A stretch of DNA of 64,000 bases, from the NCBI GenBank assembly GCA_933228895.1, contig OW121850.1:28467773-28531772 (forward strand), given 5' to 3'. Shown here in pieces: positions 24,951-37,030 of this stretch. The position numbers and the translations under genes were made by a program. This DNA comes from Platycnemis pennipes (Eukaryota; Arthropoda; Insecta; Odonata; Platycnemididae). Under the pieces are notes generated by a model. The model saw nothing but the letters and a program-made list of their open reading frames with translations, ran no database searches and was not told the DNA's origin. Numbering within the stretch: the first letter of the stretch is position 1; every line of letters starts with the position of its first letter.

Positions 24951-27104
24951 TTCTCTAGGCCACAAAAATAGGAAAATAGAGATATTGGCGTCAATATTAC
25001 ACTAGTTACTAGATGTAGGCCTTTATTTAATTTGTTTCAACCCTAGGAAAACAGCATTTCAAACCAATATGTTGAAAGGGTTAACTCATGGACGTGGACT
25101 CACAAAATACTCCAAGGATTTTTTCTCTTTTAGGTTTTACACCTCACCCTTAACCCTTTTCAAAAATACTCGGTTGGCTGTTTTCGCTAGTCAACCCCGC
25201 CGCATGAAGTAAACGGGATACCAAAATAGAAGTAGGTTCTTGCAAAATCAAAATGGGTAGTTGCAATGCCACAGTACACCTTCAATCCAATCATGGGATC
25301 AGAATGATGGGAAATCAACTGTCCCAAAGGTTGGAGAAGCGAATAGAAACTTAGTTTGTTAACTGCATTTTGCATCGAGTTTCCCATTTTGTGGAGAACT
25401 TATATTCAAGTGACGCGTTGCTGCCTTTGTTAGCAATTAATGGAATAAAGTCGGCACTGAACATGGAGAAGCAGTTGTGACTTTTTCACAAATCGATCAT
25501 TCTCCAATGCTATTTTTATTCTCTCTCCACTGAGTCGTTAAACGGATTGAATTCCGATCGCCATAAGTCCTCGATCCGTCAATCAAGCGAGGAATGAAAC
25601 TTTTTTCTTTCTTCAAAAGGAGAGCGATTACATCCGAACTACCGCGAATGATTTTTTCCTAGGTCCTTTGGAGTGAAGACCGCGGGCCGTCCTCCCACGC
25701 GACATTGAGTTTCTGATTTGTGGTCCTTTCGTTGTTTCAATGGAAACCATCCTTTCCCGAAAGCAAAGCTCCTAGCATGGAATGTCTACGGTGGGTATGT
25801 CTTATCAGGTGGAATCCCGAGCGATGATATCTCCGAGTCTCCGGCTGTGGATGTTTCTAATACGATCGTTTCTAATACTAATCGAATACGTATCGTGATT
25901 TGAGAACAACAAAACGCGATTGGGAAACGGTGGAAAACGCCGATACTAGTGATACTGGTGAGCGATATTATGTGATTCCACGCATCATGCGATTTCATGC
26001 AATATTGTTTCTCGCCAAGTGCGATATAACGCTCTGTACATGCGTTATCATTCCATACGCAATCTCACACAATTTGCGATTAAACGCGATGTTTTATATC
26101 ACGAGATGTAACCTTTTGGAGTCTAGAATCGATATATCGACCCTTTGGCGATATGAGTTTAATATCGCACGGCCTTCTCCCCCCTTTTATACCTCCCGCC
26201 TGGAACAAAGGCCTTCCTTTTCCTCCGTACCTCGGTCATGCGATCTCGCTCAATCAATCCGAGCGACTTCAAATCCCTATCGGATGGGCAAAGTCCCTCT
26301 CCCCGCTTCACTTCTGTTCGCCCAAGCGGAGGCGATTATTTTTGTGGTGACCACGTGATCCTCACTGGAAAAAAAGACAGGAAACTGGAAAGAAGATTCC
26401 CTCTGGGACGTCGGGAAAAAAACACTTCAACAGTCAAGGAGCTTGACTTTGATCCGCCCTCCTCCCTCTTACTTCCCCTCCCCTACTTCCCGCGTCCCCA
26501 TCCCTTTTCCTTCAAAGCCAACCTCCTTACAAGCTAGCACAGACCCCACCCCCCCTCCCACCGCGGGTGCATACAATATGTTCGAGCGAGGAGTAGGGCA
26601 AACCTAATCATATGTCGCGCAACAACACTCGGAGCAACGCCTTGGGTTAGCAGGGCAACGATGGATAGCATATTAGGTAAAGAAACAACAGGAAAACGTA
26701 GCTCTATCCGAAACTCCAACACTGAGAGACACCACCTAGCGGTAAAAGTACATGCATCCAAACTATGTCAACTCCATCGTGCTGTGGATTGCTTTTCATG
26801 GTTGATAACAGCAATTGTGAGATTTATTGTTGTTGACTAAAATGCTGAAGTTTTTAGTTATCTGCAAACAGTTCTTATTAGAATTAATCGTTGATTTTTT
26901 TCATTTCTCATTGACTTTTTAATTCTTATCATCCCACTTTCCATTACTGTCCTGTTTTCCTAAGGTTCCTTTCTACTAACCTCTCACCCCAACAGCTGAG
27001 ATAGAAAATTTGCGATTAAGCCAGGGGTTTATTCCGAAAATATTATCGAGTGAGGTTGGTCGGCAAAAGCAGGTCACTTAAGCGTCTCTTTTGCCATTCT
27101 AAGG
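24951..27104. other. No recognised gene; GCGAT-rich stretch 25.8-26.2 kb
   Basis: Between about 25820 and 26160 the word GCGAT recurs many times at irregular spacing, with a small duplication of GTTTCTAATAC near 25854-25880. From about 26160 to 26770 the DNA is GC-richer with pyrimidine-rich segments. A 152-codon plus-strand frame (25900-26358) crosses both and has no recognisable domain. Confidence 0.5.
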
Positions 27105-27246
27105 TTCATCATCATAAGTCAAAAATCATAAGATTGGTTTTATGCAGCTCTTCTCTCCATTCTTCTACAAATTAACTTCTTCATAAATTAGCATCTCAAA
27201 TCATTTACATCTCCTTCAAAACTTGCTCCATAGGCATATCTCATTT
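27105..27246 (-). mobile_element. LINE 3' tail fragment
   Basis: The plus-strand text CATCATCATAAGTCAAAAAT, then AAGATTGGTTTTATGCAGCTC, is the reverse complement of the shared LINE terminus (AACCAATC followed by TGATGATGATG). It continues into TTTACATCTCCTTCAAAACT and CTCCAT, matching the QVVKDVK-type region of the copy at 46160-46610. About 140 bp survives, 5'-truncated. Confidence 0.7.
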
Positions 27247-28260
27247 AGCGAAATTCAATTGTATCCAGGGAATAACTTAAGTTGGAGGGCACAACATCAC
27301 CAAAGTGACTGTAGCACCTTATGACCTGTTTCTACTGCGTGTTCCTGGGAACATTGTACCCACGGAGTCTATAGACTTCATGATTGCACGACTTTTACGT
27401 GGGAGTCTGTAATTATGTTTGTAGTTTAACAATGTATACGATATTTTATAGCTAACTATCATTACTTTCCCACTGGTAACATGCGTCAGGAATATGTGAC
27501 TTTAAAATTAACAGTAGAAGGTATATCGATCTACTGGGCTAAATCCCGGTCAAGGATGTGTTCTACGTCAGTTCCCATGCTTATATTCACATTTAAGTTG
27601 CCACTAAGGCCAATTCCACTTACGTATACAAACCCATCTTCTAATAAAATGTAAATGCGATTATCAATAGCGTGATATTAGTTAAAAGCAGTTATCTTCG
27701 CTGAAAACATACGTATTTTATGCTTGTTTATACTAGGGACCGCTGCGGGCGAATGTCATCACAAAGTAATGGAGGTTTGATGTCCAACTCCGAAAGCAAC
27801 GTTGGCAAGATAATGGAATCCAATGGAGTGGAAATGGCTGTCAGTCAATCGCATCTATGATAGGTTGGGCGTGGCAAGGGGAGGAATATTGACCGGGAAG
27901 CTGGTGGCAAGCAAAGAATGCCGCGCCCTTCCAGCTCATCGTGATATTTCGAATGCGTGTTCATCCTGCCTCAAGAAGCACTGAACACTCAGGTTTCCGG
28001 AAATTCATGGTCAAAGTCGCATTATATGCGGACACTGATTTTCATTGTAATCAAAGTGTGACGCTTACAAGTGTAAAATATTTCCGCCAAAATGTTGGAT
28101 ATGTGAGCCTGGCTTACGATTTTAAGAAAAGAATACTGTCAACTATAATATGCAAAATAAATGACATAAATATTGGCCAAGGTTAAATTTCTCTTACATT
28201 GGTGAACTTCGCTATAGCTTAAGATTTGCTACATCTTAATATGTGGAGAAAAATAACCAG
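27247..28260. other. No feature recognised
   Basis: No mobile-element terminus, RNA gene or recognisable frame is seen. The largest frame, 81 codons at 27941-28186, has no motif. Confidence 0.55.
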
Positions 28261-28350
28261 CTATATATGTCTATAGACATATATAGATATATACAAAAAA
28301 ACACAGCATTGAGCCTTCTATATATAAAGAAGGCTCAATGCTGTTTTTTT
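28261..28350. repeat. 26-bp perfect palindrome next to a 17-bp stem hairpin
   Basis: 28261-28286 is a perfect palindrome centred on GTCTATAGAC. Close by, ACAGCATTGAGCCTTCT (28303-28319) pairs exactly with its reverse complement at 28328-28344 around an eight-base AT loop. The hairpin is flanked by an A-run on the left and a T-run on the right. The two structures are 16 bp apart in an AT-rich setting. The layout recalls a rho-independent terminator, but that mechanism is not expected in an animal nucleus. Confidence 0.8.
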
Positions 28351-31180
28351 CATGGGGTCTTCAAACTAAATTTTGAGAAATGATGAGAGCTTAAATACTT
28401 GAAGTGATTGAATATAGTCAATTAATAATGACATTTTTGAGACAATAGTATTAAGTTTAAAGAGACAATAATGTATAGTCGTTCAATAATTACACAAATG
28501 ACGCTCCATCTGGCGTAAAAGTTCGATGTTTTCGACCGTAAATTATTTCCATCATTCCAACTATTCCCCGTGACTTGATGTTCTTTTCAAAGGAAAAGAG
28601 GGCTTACTTCCAGTTCGAAGAAGGTCGCGGATGGCCGAACGAGACGGGAAATGGGGGGCCCCTGACGGGAGGGAAGGAGGAGGAAAGTGAGAGACAAAAG
28701 ACGAGAGATGGATCGGAAAGAATGGCGGGAAAGAGGTATCTGTCCGTCTGTCTCTACAGCAGAGGCCTGTCACGATCTCTCCCCCCCCCCCCCCTCCCTT
28801 CCCCCCCTCCCCGCAGTGGAGCCAATGAGCGGAAAAAACGCGATCGGTCCCGTCGCGGGGGAGAAATCAGGGCTGCCACCACACCGGAACGCTTGAACCG
28901 TACAACTTGGAGTTTCCCACGGCTGACTGCGTCTGACCTGGAGTGCTCTCTGGAAGCGAAATCTTTCCAAAGATTTCCGCTCCTCTCTCATTGTTGGGGG
29001 GTCATCTTTAAGGATGCGATCTCCGAAATCTTCACCCGCAGGGCTGAATGCAAGCTGCAGAATTACCTATTTCCCACTAATGCCCATTACGTTAAAATCA
29101 CTGACAGAGTAAGCTGCATTACATTACGATCAAAAGTTCATTACCAACGCTACTAGCCTAGGGTGACCAGCTAAACTGTAACGCAGAATCAATGAAGTAA
29201 AAGGAAAAGTCAAGACATATTGAGAAAAAAATCATTATGGTAAGACTTGACAATGACTTAGGACACCATTTTTTCAAATTTAAATGTAAATGAAACAGTC
29301 AAATAATTTTACTACTGTACTTGGTAACCATTTTTATATTTCATTTGGACCTCACAACACTTTTTCGATTCGTCAGAATAATATGAAGATTTTTTATGGG
29401 AGAATTCACTCAAATACGTACATTCATTGGTAGTGGGGTAGCTATAGCTATTCTCTGAATTGATTCCAATATACTGAATGCATGTTTTTACAATATAAAT
29501 ACAAGAAATTAAAACGATACTTAAAGCAAAAGTCTCCCCGTTGGTTCCGTTAATCCTAAGTATTGATAATTAAGAATTACCAAGTAATTATTGGCCACTG
29601 ATAAAATATTGTGGCTAAGGTTAATAATAATCTTCTTAAAGGATTATGGAGAAATCATATTAAGGTTCCAAAAACTTGGAACTCCGTAGTTACTACTGCT
29701 ACCTTAAGGTGAAATGGGGAAGGTAAGGGGCCATGACCCCTTTGGGGGCATGGATTTCTTCATTTTGTTGTAATGCTCATAATCAAATATCGTAAAGAGT
29801 ATATTGCCAGGAATTGATTGGAATCGGGAGCTGAATCTGCAAAGAACGGGTAAAACCTGATAAGAGATTTCCCTGCAGCAAATTTCGACCACATAGAGAG
29901 AGGCAGGTGGGATGGCGTCACGGAAGTCCTTCCCGGAGAGAAGGGGATGACAAGACGGAGGCTAAAGTGATTCCGCCACGCCACTGCGGCAAGACACAAA
30001 TAGAGATCATGAACTTGGGGTTCCTCCACACTCAACTGACACGCGATGTGGTGCAGAGTGCAAGGCCGTTCCCTACCCCAGTCTCCCCCGAGCACAGCTG
30101 CTTCGGCAGAATGACACTCCCAGCCGCCACCGCTTCGCTCGTAAGATACGGACGGCGAGTTATCTCGGCCAACTCATGCAAGTATTTATTTTTCTTCAAC
30201 TGTCCGATTTTTCTTAGAGATAATGGATTTTAAATTAATTTCACCCTGGAAAAATAATATTTAAGCCATTAAAAACTGTCGCACATTCAACCTTCCCCCA
30301 CTCGCGAAAAAAAATATTCATTATTTCGTTGGGTAGTTGAAATTGAATAAGAAAGTATACATAGATATAAAAGATGGCAAAGGGTGAATATTGATTCAAA
30401 CTCATTAAAAATTTACATTTCATTTTCTTAGTTATATATTTGCACAATTAAAAGAAACATACATGTCTCCAGCCGACAATAACCTTGTCACCTTCATTGT
30501 TTATTTACAACGTTTTTATAGGGGCGTAAAACATTTCTGTTTTAACAAAAATTGTTTTTAAATAAAAAAATACTAACAAAAATTTGCAAACAATGTGTTT
30601 TTGGTCAAATAAGTACACAATATTAGAGGAAGGTAAGAAATCCAATCTAATGATACCTATTTCATTTCTATACGCTTATTATTATTTGTGAAAAAGGGAT
30701 TTTGACAACAGAAATTACATATAGGATACAATCATGATGATGTTTTTAAGCAAACAATTGAAAGGTACACACAGTGGAATGCTTAGGATTTACTGGACCC
30801 AAACCATGAATATCAAGCCACATTGTCAAGCAAGCACTTGCAGAATAAATGTTTTTAAAGGTAAATTCATCAAATAGGATTTATAATAGAACATTTTAAA
30901 ATAAAATATACGGTAAATGCAGTGTTTTAGACATACACGTGTTTTTCTTGTGTGCCACAACATTTCAGATGTTGGTAGGATTCAAGATTCACCTTTGAGG
31001 TTTGTTTCTTGAGAAAAAAAAAAGAATCAACCGGAACACTCCGTTGTATAGTTAATTAATTTGAATACAACGGATATACAAAATTAAGCATTCGGCTTCC
31101 GATAGGTTTTTTATGGGATCGATTCCAGAACATGAGTCGGATACATAACCAACCCTAAACAACATCCTCTACCTGAATTG
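28351..31180. other. No recognised gene; CpG-rich block about 28570-29060
   Basis: The block at 28570-29060 is purine-rich then pyrimidine-rich, with a run of 14 C at 28781-28794. A 193-codon plus-strand frame at 28575-29156 crosses that C-run and overlaps other frames. I see no domain in it. The rest of the interval is AT-rich and featureless. Confidence 0.45.
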
Positions 31181-31330
31181 ATAAAATGGCTGGTGATAGA
31201 ACATTGGCCTTATAACCGAGGAGGGTAATCTCAAATACACCGTAGCCTTGCGCAAGGTACATCACATTTAACGAAAAATGAGCGCAAATGGTTGAAAGGT
31301 TTAGGTTATTCTCATTGCCATGGCCTCCAG
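31181..31330 (+). mobile_element. Degraded SINE head, probable
   Basis: AATGGCTGGTGATAGAACAT, followed by TGGCCTTATAACC, resembles the tRNA-like heads at 19868 and 47110 (GGCTGG, GAACACTGGCCT). GGGTAATCTCAAA stands where box B is expected but is heavily changed. The call rests on this partial similarity alone. Confidence 0.4.
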
Positions 31331-33896
31331 TGTGAATGGATATCAACATGCCCCACTGATTCAACCTCAACCCATACTCCACTTTTGCAGTCGTATAAAT
31401 CTAGAATTACGAATGTAAGCCACACGAAAGATTACTTAGCATGCGTCTAAATGAGAAGCCAAATTAATGCAGCTAAATTTTTTTGATAGTCTTTTGAACC
31501 AATCCACACTAAATACATAAATAAATTCTCACACCATCCTGATACAAATGCGCTCTTCATTCTACAGCATCACTTGCGTATTTAAATCCTAATCGCCAGT
31601 ATTGAAGCTAGGCAAAAATCGACCACACGTTTTTAATTATCTTGGCTTTGTAAATTATGTATCTTATTCTGAGGAGGTCATAAAATCTTATCAATTCTCT
31701 TGCGTAATCGTAATCACGTATATTATAAATCTCAGCATTATCCAAAATCTAACGTTAAGAAAATGTGTGGGCCGACAGACATTAGCTCAATCCAAATCAT
31801 AACTCACGACCCCATTGACTGATCACGCGCTCAATTTTTCTCGTTCTAGGAAGTGAAAAGCATTATAAAATGCCCACTACATAACTTCAACCTTCACCCC
31901 TAATTCAAAGTAATTGAAAACGCTATTTTTTCTTCGCCTAACGATTTGTTAGACATTTCTCAATGCATAAAAAAATCAGGAACACATTATCAGACAAAGC
32001 TCTACATAAAGCGTGCTTTATTTTACGCACGGCAACTAACCCAGCACTTGACGATGCCTAATAAGGGTATTATTTTAGTGATATAAGTTTTGACAACTCC
32101 AAAATGCTTATGTTGTTAGTTTGTGCCAACTCCTAATGAACATGGGAAATAATCGAAGGTGAAGCCTCGAGTATCGATATATATTGGAACTCACTGACAG
32201 ATTCGTTGAGCTTCAAAGTTAAAATTTCATTTAAAACACAATAAGTAGTAGCAAAAGTCTATACTAGTAACTAGTCTCGTAACCAGGTAACTTGTCTGGT
32301 AACATTCGAGGATTGACACCATAAAGAAGAAAACTAAATATCCCTCACTAGTGGCAATCTACGTTCCTCCAATCAGAATATCTCGCATGGATTGTATTCT
32401 CGCAAACCCCAGCAGATGTTTTCCTCCTTCCTGCCTCCTCCCATATAGATTGGTCCCGCCGGAGTGGAGTTTTATTAAATTGAGGAATCTTAAAATGACT
32501 ATTCATAATTGTTCCGCGCTTTCCCCTTCCTCTCACCACCCACTTCACCCCAATCTTCACAACCCTCTCTACCAAAATTCCATCTCCTCGACACCCAAAA
32601 AGCTCTTTCACATGCCCTCCTGCTCTCAAGTGCCAATAACTTCCGAAATTCCCACCCCGACCTTCAATTATTGAAAACGTCAGTTCGTAATTATCGGTTA
32701 TTTTGGACGGCCTCAGAAACGTTCTCGTCCCGTGACCGACCCTAATCAGTCAGCGTGCTCAGCCGTTCCTACCGTCGAACCTCTTCGTGTTCCCTCCTCC
32801 ACCCACGAAGCAATCTTGTGCCGGTGGAAAAAAACTTGAACATGCGATGATGGCCGTAATTAAAAGTTCAGGATCAAATTATGGCCCGATGAAGATATAT
32901 CTTAAGGACCACGAAGATAAAGAGAAAATGCTCCGAGGGCAAGGACGTGAGGGTTGGCATTATATTCGCTTCGCAAAGAATTTGCGGCACATGCTTCTTT
33001 CTTCCTGCAGCGGGTGTTATGAGGCTATGTATCAAGGGCCACCAAATCACCAAGAGGCCCGGAAGTAAAATTAAAACATCCTACGGCAGATTAAATGTGA
33101 TCCAGAGGAGAAACTGGCCTTGGTTCAAATCGCTTAAGGGATAATCATTTTGTCCGAGACAAGAGTCTCACTGATCAACATATCTCCTTCCTTCGAAGGG
33201 TCAAATGCCGACGCATAAAGGTTATCTGGGGCTTCTCCATTAAATTATCCTCGCCACTCAACGGAGTAAACGTGAATAAGAAAGTAAACACGCATCAGAT
33301 GAACTGCTTCGATAGCATCGTCGCCAGCCAACTGGGCTTACACGAAGCGGTGACTGGATCACTTCCGACAGTAACGTTACGGGAGCTCTCGAAATCCCCG
33401 AGTTACAGAAATACTTCCTAAACAAACAGACTCGGGCCCTTTGAAACGCGATCGCATTGATGCTTAATGATACAGAGCCAATCGATTCCTTCAAACACAC
33501 CCTTTCCCCCGGGCCCACAAAGGAACTGCCTAGCCTAGATTCAACCCAAGAGTATTTTTTTTCCTTTCAGTATTTCCCTTGCCAATTTCCTCGCTTATTG
33601 CCAAGACATCCAAGGATGCTTCAGTTTGCTTCTTAACGAGAAGGCACTCAATAGTGTACACTCATGGAGAAATGGTCCTATCAAGCCCCGACAAGAATAT
33701 TGGCTTTTCGTGCAGATGCACGTCGTCGATACTGTCGGTGTGATCGCACTTACCCTCTGGTACAGTGTACATAAGGAGTATTTGCAGCGATAATGGCCCG
33801 TATTTATTAAGGCACAACAAGGAGTGTTACTCAACAACAGTAATATTCAGGTGCATATACACAATTGAGTAAAGTGCTAAGTTATTCAGCTAATTT
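31331..33896. other. No recognised gene
   Basis: AT-rich, with a slightly GC-richer part from about 32340 to 33520. Open frames there (up to 107 codons) lack recognisable motifs. No repeat structure was found. Confidence 0.5.
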
Positions 33897-33904
33897 CCTC
33901 AAGT

Positions 33905-33935
33905 TCCCTGATGCTGTGGTGATACAGTTCCTATC
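33905..33935 (+). ncRNA. Possible degraded 5' hammerhead-like motif of the PLE
   Basis: CCTGATGCTGTGGTGATACA resembles CCTGACGATGCTGTAATACA of the clear motif downstream at 36929. It would lack three core bases and the GAAA box. It sits just upstream of the PLE coding remnant, where a 5' terminal repeat would lie. The similarity is short and may be chance. Confidence 0.25.
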
Positions 33936-33996
33936 AATTCCTTTTTGTTTTGAGAGGCAACTCATAGGATAGGTCAATAGGCCCATTCTGGGAAGG

Positions 33997-35015
33997 TTGG
34001 TACTTGAAAACCGGAAAGCTATTGAAGATGAGCTGAGGGGAAATGGCTTGAAATCCTGCGTTGACAAACGCACACGATTAAGGAAAGACAACACCGATCC
34101 CTCAATTCAACATCTCATCCAACGGAAGGGATACCTAGGTATTTTGATGTGCTCCATGACTGGACACCATCCTCTTCTCAGCCAGCCCTAAAAGCTATTA
34201 CAGTGGCCAAGAAAGTGTTGCTACAGTGCGAATTAAAAACATGGTACGGCAAACGAGACGCCTTGCGGCACTACTTATTCATTCTGCATCAAGAATTGTC
34301 CTTCAAACTCCCTAATGAAGAGTTTTCCGTCCAGAAACTGGCTTGTCTGGAGAGGAGTCAACTCAACAATGAACCGTATCCGAATCACCGCGCTCAAGAC
34401 CCAGGTGACATAGCTTTCTTTCCTAGAGTCGTAAATTTGTCAAAAAGTGATATCACCCCAGCCAATATGACCATACTCAGCAAAGGGTTGAAATATACCC
34501 TAATGCGTCAGATCTCTTCCACTCATTACAAGAATCTCGCAGCAGATTGTGAAGTTGCCTTGAATAGTGAACCGAAGGACTCAAAACAACTCGTGGCTAA
34601 TGCAATTAGAATGGATGTCACTAAGAGGTCGTCCAGCACTCCAGCCATATCAGCTATGGAATCCTCGCTCAAAATTCTAATGAGAAAGCTGGAGATGGAA
34701 CAACTCACGTTCACCAAAGCTGAAAAGGGCAACTGCTTGGCGATTATGGATAAAGCGGAATATATAAGTAAGTGCATAGATTTTATTTCTTCGAACCAAT
34801 GGGATGTGTTGAACCATGATTCTACCGAGCAATTCCATAAGCGAGTGAAAACAGTTATTGCTTCATGCTCGGTCCTACTCCGTGACAGAGAAAAGTTTTA
34901 TCTGACTAAAATGAATCCTTTGCCTCCAAGATTATACGGATTTCTCAAACTGCATAAAAATGAAGCCCCGATTAGACCAGTAATATCCAGTGTTAATGCT
35001 CCAACACATAATTAG
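33997..35015 (+). pseudogene. PLE polyprotein remnant: N-terminal region and first RT blocks
   Basis: A first piece at 33997-34191 (VLENRKAIEDEL onward) is succeeded in another frame by 34149-35015. The second piece opens WTPSSSQPALKAI and ends with RLYGFLKLHKNEAPIRPVIS then SVNAPTHN. This is the PLE block usually seen as a YGLPKIHK-like then RPIVS-like sequence leading into the fingers of the RT. A stop (TAG) after THN and a frame change end it before palm motif A. The protein would have primed and copied the element RNA at target DNA. This copy cannot make it in one chain. Confidence 0.85.
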
Positions 35016-35041
35016 CATTTAAAGTTAATTAAATTTTCAGA

Positions 35042-35470
35042 CAACTGACCGAGTACTGCTCTGCTAAGTACGCCATCGAAGATTCAGAAAGTTTTACAAA
35101 AGAACTCCAGAGCTTGGTCCTACCGCCTAACACCAAGCTAGTGTCTTTCGACGTCAAAAGTTTATTGACATCCATTCCCACCCAAGAGGCACTTCCGTTT
35201 ACTAATGAAATTCTCATCAAGGCTAACGTCAACCGACAAATAGCAAAGGAATTACACAGGCTGACAGTGTGCATAGACCAAAATTACTTCCTCATCAATG
35301 GCGTGTACTACCAACTAAAGGAGGGGCTGGGTATGGGATCACAACTTTCACCAATCCTGGCAGAAATATCCATGGACAAAATTGAGGAGGGACTTTCCAA
35401 CACAGGAAACGACCACATCAGGAACGTGTTCTACTGGTATATATATGTAGATGATGCGCTTTGTTGTTAG
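35042..35470 (+). pseudogene. PLE reverse-transcriptase palm remnant
   Basis: The frame 35042-35470 carries LVSFDVKSLLTSIP (palm motif A, catalytic Asp in SFDV), then LKEGLGMGSQLSPILAEISM (the block usually read as GxPMGSPLSP) and YIYVDDAL (motif C, with the YVDD catalytic pair). All three aspartates expected at the active site are present. It ends at TAG two codons after the motif. FLDLTI-like sequence at about 35569-35590 continues the RT in the same relative order but in a shifted frame. Confidence 0.9.
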
Positions 35471-35545
35471 ACGGGCAGCTACAGACACAAATTCTAGGGA
35501 TTCCTAAATTCACAGCACCAATCCATCAAATTCATCCATTGAATT

Positions 35546-36363
35546 AGAAACGGATAAAAAGATAAAATTTCTGGACCTTACCATCGACTTAAACATGCGT
35601 TTTGCATTTCTAGAAAACCCACCTTCACCGACCAAGTGATTCCCGCCGATTCCTACCATCCTATAGCCCATAAACTGGCCAGCTTCAACTCCATGCTACA
35701 CAGATTATTCGGTATTCCCATGTCCAAAATTAACTTTGATAAAGAACTCCGCACGATCAAGACCATAGCAGTGAACAACGGTTATCGTATTGAACTAATT
35801 GATTCCCTCCTGGCGAAGAAACGGAAGCAAGCGGCCATAAGCCTAAACACCTCCCTTCAAGCCGAAAGCAGTACGAATGCAAGTAAGTGGTGTATAATAC
35901 CGTTCATGGGTAAACCATCGAACAAAATAGCTAACATAATCCCAAAAGACAAGTTTAAGGTTGCTTTTTATACGCCTACTACTCTGAATAAGCTCCTCTG
36001 TAATAACAAGGACTCCATGGATAAGGGAAGAAAAAGTGGTGTTTACAAAGTAACGTGCGAGTGCGGTGCTTTATACATCGGACAGACTGGACGTGATTTT
36101 CCACGCGAATGAAAGAACACTAAAATTGCACGGAGATAGGCAATATAACCTCCATGGTGGCTAAGCACTTAATAGAGACAAGGCATAAGTGCAATTTTGA
36201 AGGGAAAGTTCTCCATTTCAAAAAGAATGGTAAAAGATTAGACGCTTTGGAGCAGATTGAAATAATCGAGCGAGCCAAGAAAAATATCCCTCTCCTTAAT
36301 GAATTTTTATATGACCTAAATTCTATCTTTAACCAAAACCAAGCTCAGACCACGACAACCTAA
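35546..36363 (+). pseudogene. PLE connector and GIY-YIG endonuclease remnant
   Basis: The main frame 35636-36112 contains the segment after RT and then GVYKVTCECGALYIGQTGR. That is the GIY-YIG core in its PLE form (GVY and YIGQTGR, with the zinc-binding-like Cys-x-Cys between). It stops at TGA right after this core. Continuation is visible in two other frames: HANERTLKLHG, then VAKHLIETRHKCNFEGKVLH and LDALEQIEIIE, reaching 36363. In intact elements this domain nicks target DNA. At least two frame changes break it here. Confidence 0.88.
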
Positions 36364-36925
36364 TCAATCCACCAGCCCTCCCACCCGATTCCTTCACCCC
36401 CTCACCATCTCCGGGCCCATATTTTGGACTCCTCCACGGGACATCTGACGGACAAGGCGCCTGCCTGAATTCCACCAACAGGGATGGGGACACTAACTCG
36501 GATGTTGCTCTTTCACCAAAGGGGCAAACGAACGGAGGTTTCCATTATCGGCACCGCTCACCCCACAGCCAGGAAGGGAGTCATCGCATTTCATACCCTT
36601 TGTAAAGGGGCACCCAGGGGTATGCCCCTCCCACATTTACGACCTCTCAACGGAGCACCCAACGGACGAGGTCCTGTGCTGCTTCCAACTTCCAAGGATT
36701 GTCTTGTCTTCAAAGGAATCTTTCGAGAATTTTATTTTATATTTGCCGCTCATTTGTAACCACCGCACCCCCTATTACCCACTCCTTCCCACGTCTCCCG
36801 CACTTCTTTTTCCCCACACTGTTCTGATGACCACCAATAACCGTCCACTCCCACGCTCCTCCCTTTTCCTCCCTCCCCTTCCCCCCCTATTTTGTTTTTT
36901 CATATATATGCACCTTAGATATACA
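36364..36925 (+). other. PLE 3' untranslated stretch
   Basis: This segment links the end of the GIY-YIG remnant to the hammerhead-like motif. It is C-rich in places (36770-36890) and has no coding signal. It probably belongs to the element since the motif beyond it is a PLE terminal feature. Confidence 0.6.
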
Positions 36926-36966
36926 CTACCTGACGATGCTGTAATACAGTGAAACCCGGGTCGCAG
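36926..36966 (+). ncRNA. Hammerhead-ribozyme-like motif of the PLE terminus
   Basis: CTGACGA (36930-36936) fits the CUGANGA core. Stem II pairs CTGT (36939-36942) with ACAG (36946-36949). GAAA is at 36951-36954, then CCCGGG as a self-complementary stem III, then TC (36961-36962) at the cleavage position. Stem I is weak: four of five pairs between 36925-36929 and 36963-36967. So short a stem III suits a dimeric ribozyme, the form described for PLE hammerheads. It lies about 560 bp downstream of the last coding remnant. Activity is untested. Confidence 0.75.
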
Positions 36967-37030
36967 TTTAGTTTATTTTTGTGGATTTTGCACGTGTTTT
37001 TTCTTTCTGTGTTATATTTTATCCCCTCTG

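Larger units (their letters stand above)
33980..37000 (+). mobile_element. Penelope-like retroelement (PLE), decayed long copy
   Basis: Coding remnants run from about 33997 to 36363 in the order N-terminal region, reverse transcriptase, connector, GIY-YIG endonuclease. An untranslated stretch follows, then a hammerhead-like motif at 36926-36966 and an AT-rich tail. This is the established PLE order. Several frame changes and stops disable it. Boundaries are approximate: I found no target duplication and no clear 5' terminal repeat. It is the longest mobile element in the window. Confidence 0.88.

Noticed and set aside
28303..28350. Rho-independent terminator
   Set aside because: Stem plus T-run looks right, but all other evidence is for eukaryotic nuclear DNA, and no gene ends here.
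28575..29156. 193-codon plus-strand open frame
   Set aside because: It runs through a 14-base C-run and strongly biased sequence, overlaps frames on both strands and shows no domain.
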